DNA of 9,895 nt from Clostridiales bacterium. GTDB taxonomy: Bacteria > Bacillota > Clostridia > Lachnospirales > Lachnospiraceae. Below the pieces are notes generated by a model. That model saw nothing but the letters and a program-made list of their open reading frames with translations, made no database searches and was not told the origin of the DNA. How positions within the stretch are numbered: position 1 is the first letter of the stretch; every line of letters begins with the position of its first letter. The stretch lies in contig JAHZHF010000096.1 of the NCBI GenBank assembly GCA_019420405.1, forward strand, positions 1 to 9,895. Reading direction: 5' to 3'. The translations under genes and the position numbers were made by a program. Positions 8,201 through 9,895 of the stretch are shown piece by piece.

Positions 8201-9487
8201 AAACTGCGCCTCATGAGTCTCCCACGAAAACGTGCTGTGGATATTTTCTTTCAGCTCTGTCTGGAAAAAGGCATGCTCGTCAAAGGACATCTCCTCCGCT
8301 TCCGACTGCATTTCCTCCAGGATGCCATCAAGCTCCTGCTCCTTTTCCCAGGCCCTGTCTTCTTCCCGTTTCTTTTTGTCCTCGATCTCTACATACTGTT
8401 CCTGTTTTGCTTCCAGCTGGCGTGTCTTTTCATCCAGCAGCTCTTCTCTCGTCCTGATCCTGGAAGCCAGGTCCATCTCCCGGCTTTTCAGGCTGACCGC
8501 GTCGCTTTTGCTTAAGGACTCCCGCTCCTTCTCCATTGCGTCTCTGCGCGCGTCCAGTCCGGACATTTCCTGCTCCAGCTCCCGGACACGGTTTTGACTG
8601 CGCTCCATCTCTCCGGCCCGGGCTTTCTCCTCCCGCTCCGCTTCCGAAAGCTTTTTCTCATTCTCACAGCAGCGGTCCGCCTTCTCGAAAAGAGTCAGCC
8701 GGTTATAGCGGTCCAGCACCTTCTGTATCTTCTCTGCCGCCTGATATCCCGCTTCTCTGGCCTTCAGATTCATATTCATGGTATCCATATTTTCAATGGC
8801 CTCGGACATGGGACGCAGATCCTCATCAGACAAAGGCTGCAGAGAATCACTTAAAATATCATTGACCACAGAAGGCTTAAAATCTTTTGACAGCTTCGGC
8901 GTGCGGAGCTGAATCAAAAGATCGATCATTTCCTTATATTCTTCTACGGTCTCAAACCCGAAGATCTGGCGGTTGACATATTCCATGTAGTCCGCCTGCC
9001 GCTCAAAGACCTGCCCGCCTCCGGCGATCCGGTTCTCCAGCTCCTTTTTCGAGAGGGTCACCTTCTCGCCCATTTCCTTATAGAGCAGGAAATCCTTCCC
9101 CACTCTCCTGCCGTCAGTCAGGCTGAAATACCACTTATCCAGCGGCTTTCCCCTGCGGGCCCGGATCCCCATACCCACGGTCAGCCAGGTATCGCTCTCC
9201 TGCCGTTTAAACTCCAGGTACAGATATCCTGTCCTCTCGTCCCGCCCGTCGTCTTCCTCCAGAAGATAGCTGCTCATCTTCCGGTCTCTGGAACCGAAAG
9301 GATCCAGACGCTCCGGACTCATATTACCGTCCAGCAGAAGGGGGATGACGCTCTGCATGGTAACAGATTTTCCTGATCCGTTGGAGCCCCTTAAGAGCAT
9401 ACGCCCTTTGACAAAGGGGAATTCCTGTTCGTCATAATACCAGAAATTAATCAAACCGATCCTGCTTGCCTGCCATCTGCTGTTCAT
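5279..9487 (-). CDS. jetC: Wadjet type III SMC-like ATPase JetC (TIGR02680)
   Basis: A 1402 aa SMC/MukB-like motor; the TIGR02680 family averages just over 1400 aa, so it is full length. The N-terminal head holds the Walker A loop GSNGSGKS at 34-41. Long, highly charged coiled coils follow at about 240-490 and 765-1080, on either side of a hinge region at about 600-765. The hinge includes a DGSYQIGVVSG strand and an FIGVQARERNRQ helix entry (about 737-768), typical of this family. The C-terminal head has the ABC signature SGGEK (1281-1285) and Walker B ending LISLDEAF (1311-1318), with catalytic Glu1316 and the following D-loop. ATP binding joins the two heads and drives DNA loop extrusion with JetA and JetB, handing circular DNA to JetD. 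The ATG overlaps the jetB TGA (ATGA), with AAAGGAG 10 bases upstream. Chromosomal SMC, MukB or SbcC is excluded by length, hinge motifs and neighbours. Confidence 0.95.
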   Translation of the reverse strand: MNSRWQASRIGLINFWYYDEQEFPFVKGRMLLRGSNGSGKSVTMQSVIPLLLDGNMSPERLDPFGSRDRKMSSYLLEEDDGRDERTGYLYLEFKRQESDTWLTVGMGIRARRGKPLDKWYFSLTDGRRVGKDFLLYKEMGEKVTLSKKELENRIAGGGQVFERQADYMEYVNRQIFGFETVEEYKEMIDLLIQLRTPKLSKDFKPSVVNDILSDSLQPLSDEDLRPMSEAIENMDTMNMNLKAREAGYQAAEKIQKVLDRYNRLTLFEKADRCCENEKKLSEAEREEKARAGEMERSQNRVRELEQEMSGLDARRDAMEKERESLSKSDAVSLKSREMDLASRIRTREELLDEKTRQLEAKQEQYVEIEDKKKREEDRAWEKEQELDGILEEMQSEAEEMSFDEHAFFQTELKENIHSTFSWETHEAQFQKVKDEISRGTEILRQAEARQREADALLKRRERQQRETDAAQRRESELEAVLTQVENEWKEKLYSWNGQNRELKFTPEQMRLMARFADDYGEESDFAEVRRIAADLWIERKGGIDRDARRCQDELRELEQAHQEIAEELDQWENSREPEPPRSEAVKMNRDRLHRLGIPYEEFYKVVEFGKELNQDQEACGRLEEALQEMGILDALVIEEQYREQVMKADPGCADRYLFVQSHHAENSLLDLLDLNDSVNDIFFNQRITGILGNIAVSGGKDASGSVEKSREKSVHSPRTAAETAVEDVPSMTVVYPDGSYQIGVVSGTVSGSHEAGFIGVQARERNRQAKIASCREMLAENEERQKNIRGELSALEQRAARLQEEYGNLPDDTDMREAWRMLTDARRIVERMREEGARLEKELLEASEALKELRRQAAEIAQRLYLTCSYETFRRAESAAADYRQHFYQLRSGHELFLQICAHLEELKERREILDAEMEQIRYEEGSTRRELKKEQEEYDSILRQLELTDYEQIRQKLDECMQWLRDYPQRLQSCVTEKTQNEERIRALTEQAGQNEERMKELRRRQEYLAKCFEAEENLKYVIQAESVSENAKETAEEIQRLLAPECRDMDKDQIIRSLNQVYFENRGFLTDYQIMQTELFEELDGEAQRGDPSAKRLDIAARYQGVRIPFGRLLTHLSEEITELKDLIKAGDRELFEDILANTVSRKIRGKINSSNAWVEKMNSLMGAMNTSSGLKLNLRWRSRTAETEDQLDTRELVELLKKDYRLMREDEAAKLSAHFRSKVEEARRHARDSGGMISFYQVMKETLDYRKWFEFQLFFQKGGERVKELTNSVFGTFSGGEKAMAMYVPLFSAVVAKYEGGRPDAPRLISLDEAFAGVDNRNIRDMFRLMTEFQFDFIINSQVLWGDCDTLDALAIYQLLRPENAKFVTVMPYLWNGHARVMLEDESEMEKRAVQEVKQ

Positions 9488-9895
9488 TGTTCTGTTTCTC
9501 CTTTCTTCTGGCCATCCATAAAGTCCGCCGGATAGTGTCCTTCCATCTTTCCTGCCGCCGGGCAGATGAGCACGGTCTGTTCCCGCGTATTTCTCCGGAT
9601 CAGCATCCAGCGCTCCATCTCCTCCTCCACCTGGCGGATGAACTCTCCTTCCGGCATCTCCCGGTATCCCTTGATGAATCCCTGTCCGTACTCTGTCTTC
9701 ACCTGACGGAGCAGCTGTTCAAACTCCACGATCTGCACAGCGGTCATGTCATCCTTCCGGGGTTCCCAGGCACCGCTCTCCACCTTTTTTCTTATCTCGC
9801 CGCAGCATAGGAGCAGGATGTCCGACATTCCCGTATTTCCCGGAAATGTCTCTCCGATCCGGCAGTCCTCTCCCTGCATGAAAAATGCGCTCCCC
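9484..9895 (-). CDS. jetB: Wadjet type III subunit JetB (DUF2398/TIGR02678), C-terminal part
   Basis: The frame is open from the right edge to a TGA at 9486-9484, giving 136 visible C-terminal residues. Five codons (GSAFF) precede the first internal Met, so that Met is not the true start. The family is usually near 400 aa, so about one third is seen. JetB is the kite-like accessory subunit of the SMC complex, bridging the kleisin-like JetA and the JetC heads. Visible features are a charged helix near EFEQLLRQVKTEYGQGF, a segment MERWMLIRR and a closing LICPAAGKMEGHYPADF stretch, which fits the ending I associate with TIGR02678. The call leans on position directly before jetC (4 bp overlap) as much as on its own sequence, because the N-terminal domain is out of view. 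Confidence 0.82.
   Translation of the reverse strand, partial: GSAFFMQGEDCRIGETFPGNTGMSDILLLCCGEIRKKVESGAWEPRKDDMTAVQIVEFEQLLRQVKTEYGQGFIKGYREMPEGEFIRQVEEEMERWMLIRRNTREQTVLICPAAGKMEGHYPADFMDGQKKGETEQ

Larger units (their letters stand above)
3717..9895 (-). other. Wadjet type III anti-plasmid defence locus (jetB-jetC-jetD part)
   Basis: Three consecutive minus-strand genes match the second, third and fourth members of the four-gene cassette TIGR02677-02678-02680-02679, described as Wadjet type III. The order, the 4 bp jetB/jetC overlap and the lengths fit. jetA (DUF2397, the kleisin-like subunit) and the operon promoter should lie beyond 9895. Both enzymatic subunits keep their key motifs, so nothing here suggests decay. 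Confidence 0.92.

Noticed and set aside
7343..8515. A 390-codon plus-strand open frame opposite jetC
   Set aside because: It lies entirely antisense to the coiled-coil coding region. Its Leu/Phe/Pro-rich product is what the reverse complement of Glu/Lys/Arg codons gives. It matches no known protein and the minus-strand gene has unambiguous motifs.
5279..9487. Chromosomal MukB, SMC or SbcC as the identity of the long ATPase
   Set aside because: The MukEF or SbcD neighbours are absent, the length and hinge motifs fit TIGR02680, and it is flanked by jetB-like and jetD genes.
1..9895. tRNA or rRNA genes, CRISPR arrays, insertion sequences, transposase or integrase genes
   Set aside because: No cloverleaf-type sequence, regularly spaced repeats, terminal inverted repeats or recombinase motifs were seen on either strand.

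Overview
The window reads as a stretch of a Bacillota genome, most likely a gut-type Lachnospiraceae (class Clostridia). Three things point there: strong AGGAGG-type ribosome binding sites, a small four-cysteine protein of a kind I recognise from Lachnospiraceae (DUF6472-like), and an AAA-ATPase/PD-(D/E)XK protein of a family expanded in Clostridia. This placement rests on remembered family distributions, not on a search. Every gene I can support is on the minus strand, so transcription runs from the right edge to the left. No gene-free stretch exceeds 100 bases.

Right part (about 3717-9895): three of the four genes of a Wadjet type III anti-plasmid system, in the canonical order. They are the C-terminal end of jetB (DUF2398/TIGR02678, cut by the window edge), complete jetC (1402 aa SMC/MukB-like ATPase, TIGR02680) and complete jetD (491 aa, Toprim nuclease, DUF2399/TIGR02679). 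jetA (DUF2397) would be expected just beyond the right edge. From work on other Wadjet types, JetA, JetB and JetC form an SMC complex that extrudes DNA loops, and the JetD Toprim nuclease cuts small closed-circular DNA such as plasmids. jetB and jetC overlap by 4 bp. jetC and jetD are separated by 86 bp with a strong ribosome binding site before jetD.

Middle (3386-3716): a short cysteine-rich protein, probably 62 aa, follows jetD closely. After it comes a 95 bp AT-rich intergenic region with a plausible promoter for the next genes.

Left part (1-3385): a visibly AT-richer AAA-type ATPase with a C-terminal PD-(D/E)XK nuclease-like domain, then a Nudix hydrolase with an unassigned N-terminal domain, then a helical-repeat (TPR-like) protein with a strongly acidic tail. 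The last two overlap by 4 bp (ATGA) and are almost certainly translationally coupled. An unrecognised 67-codon partial gene, found by direct translation, runs off the left edge.

The firm result is the Wadjet III locus. Whether the ATPase-nuclease, Nudix and TPR-like genes are defence partners or ordinary neighbours cannot be settled from this sequence alone.
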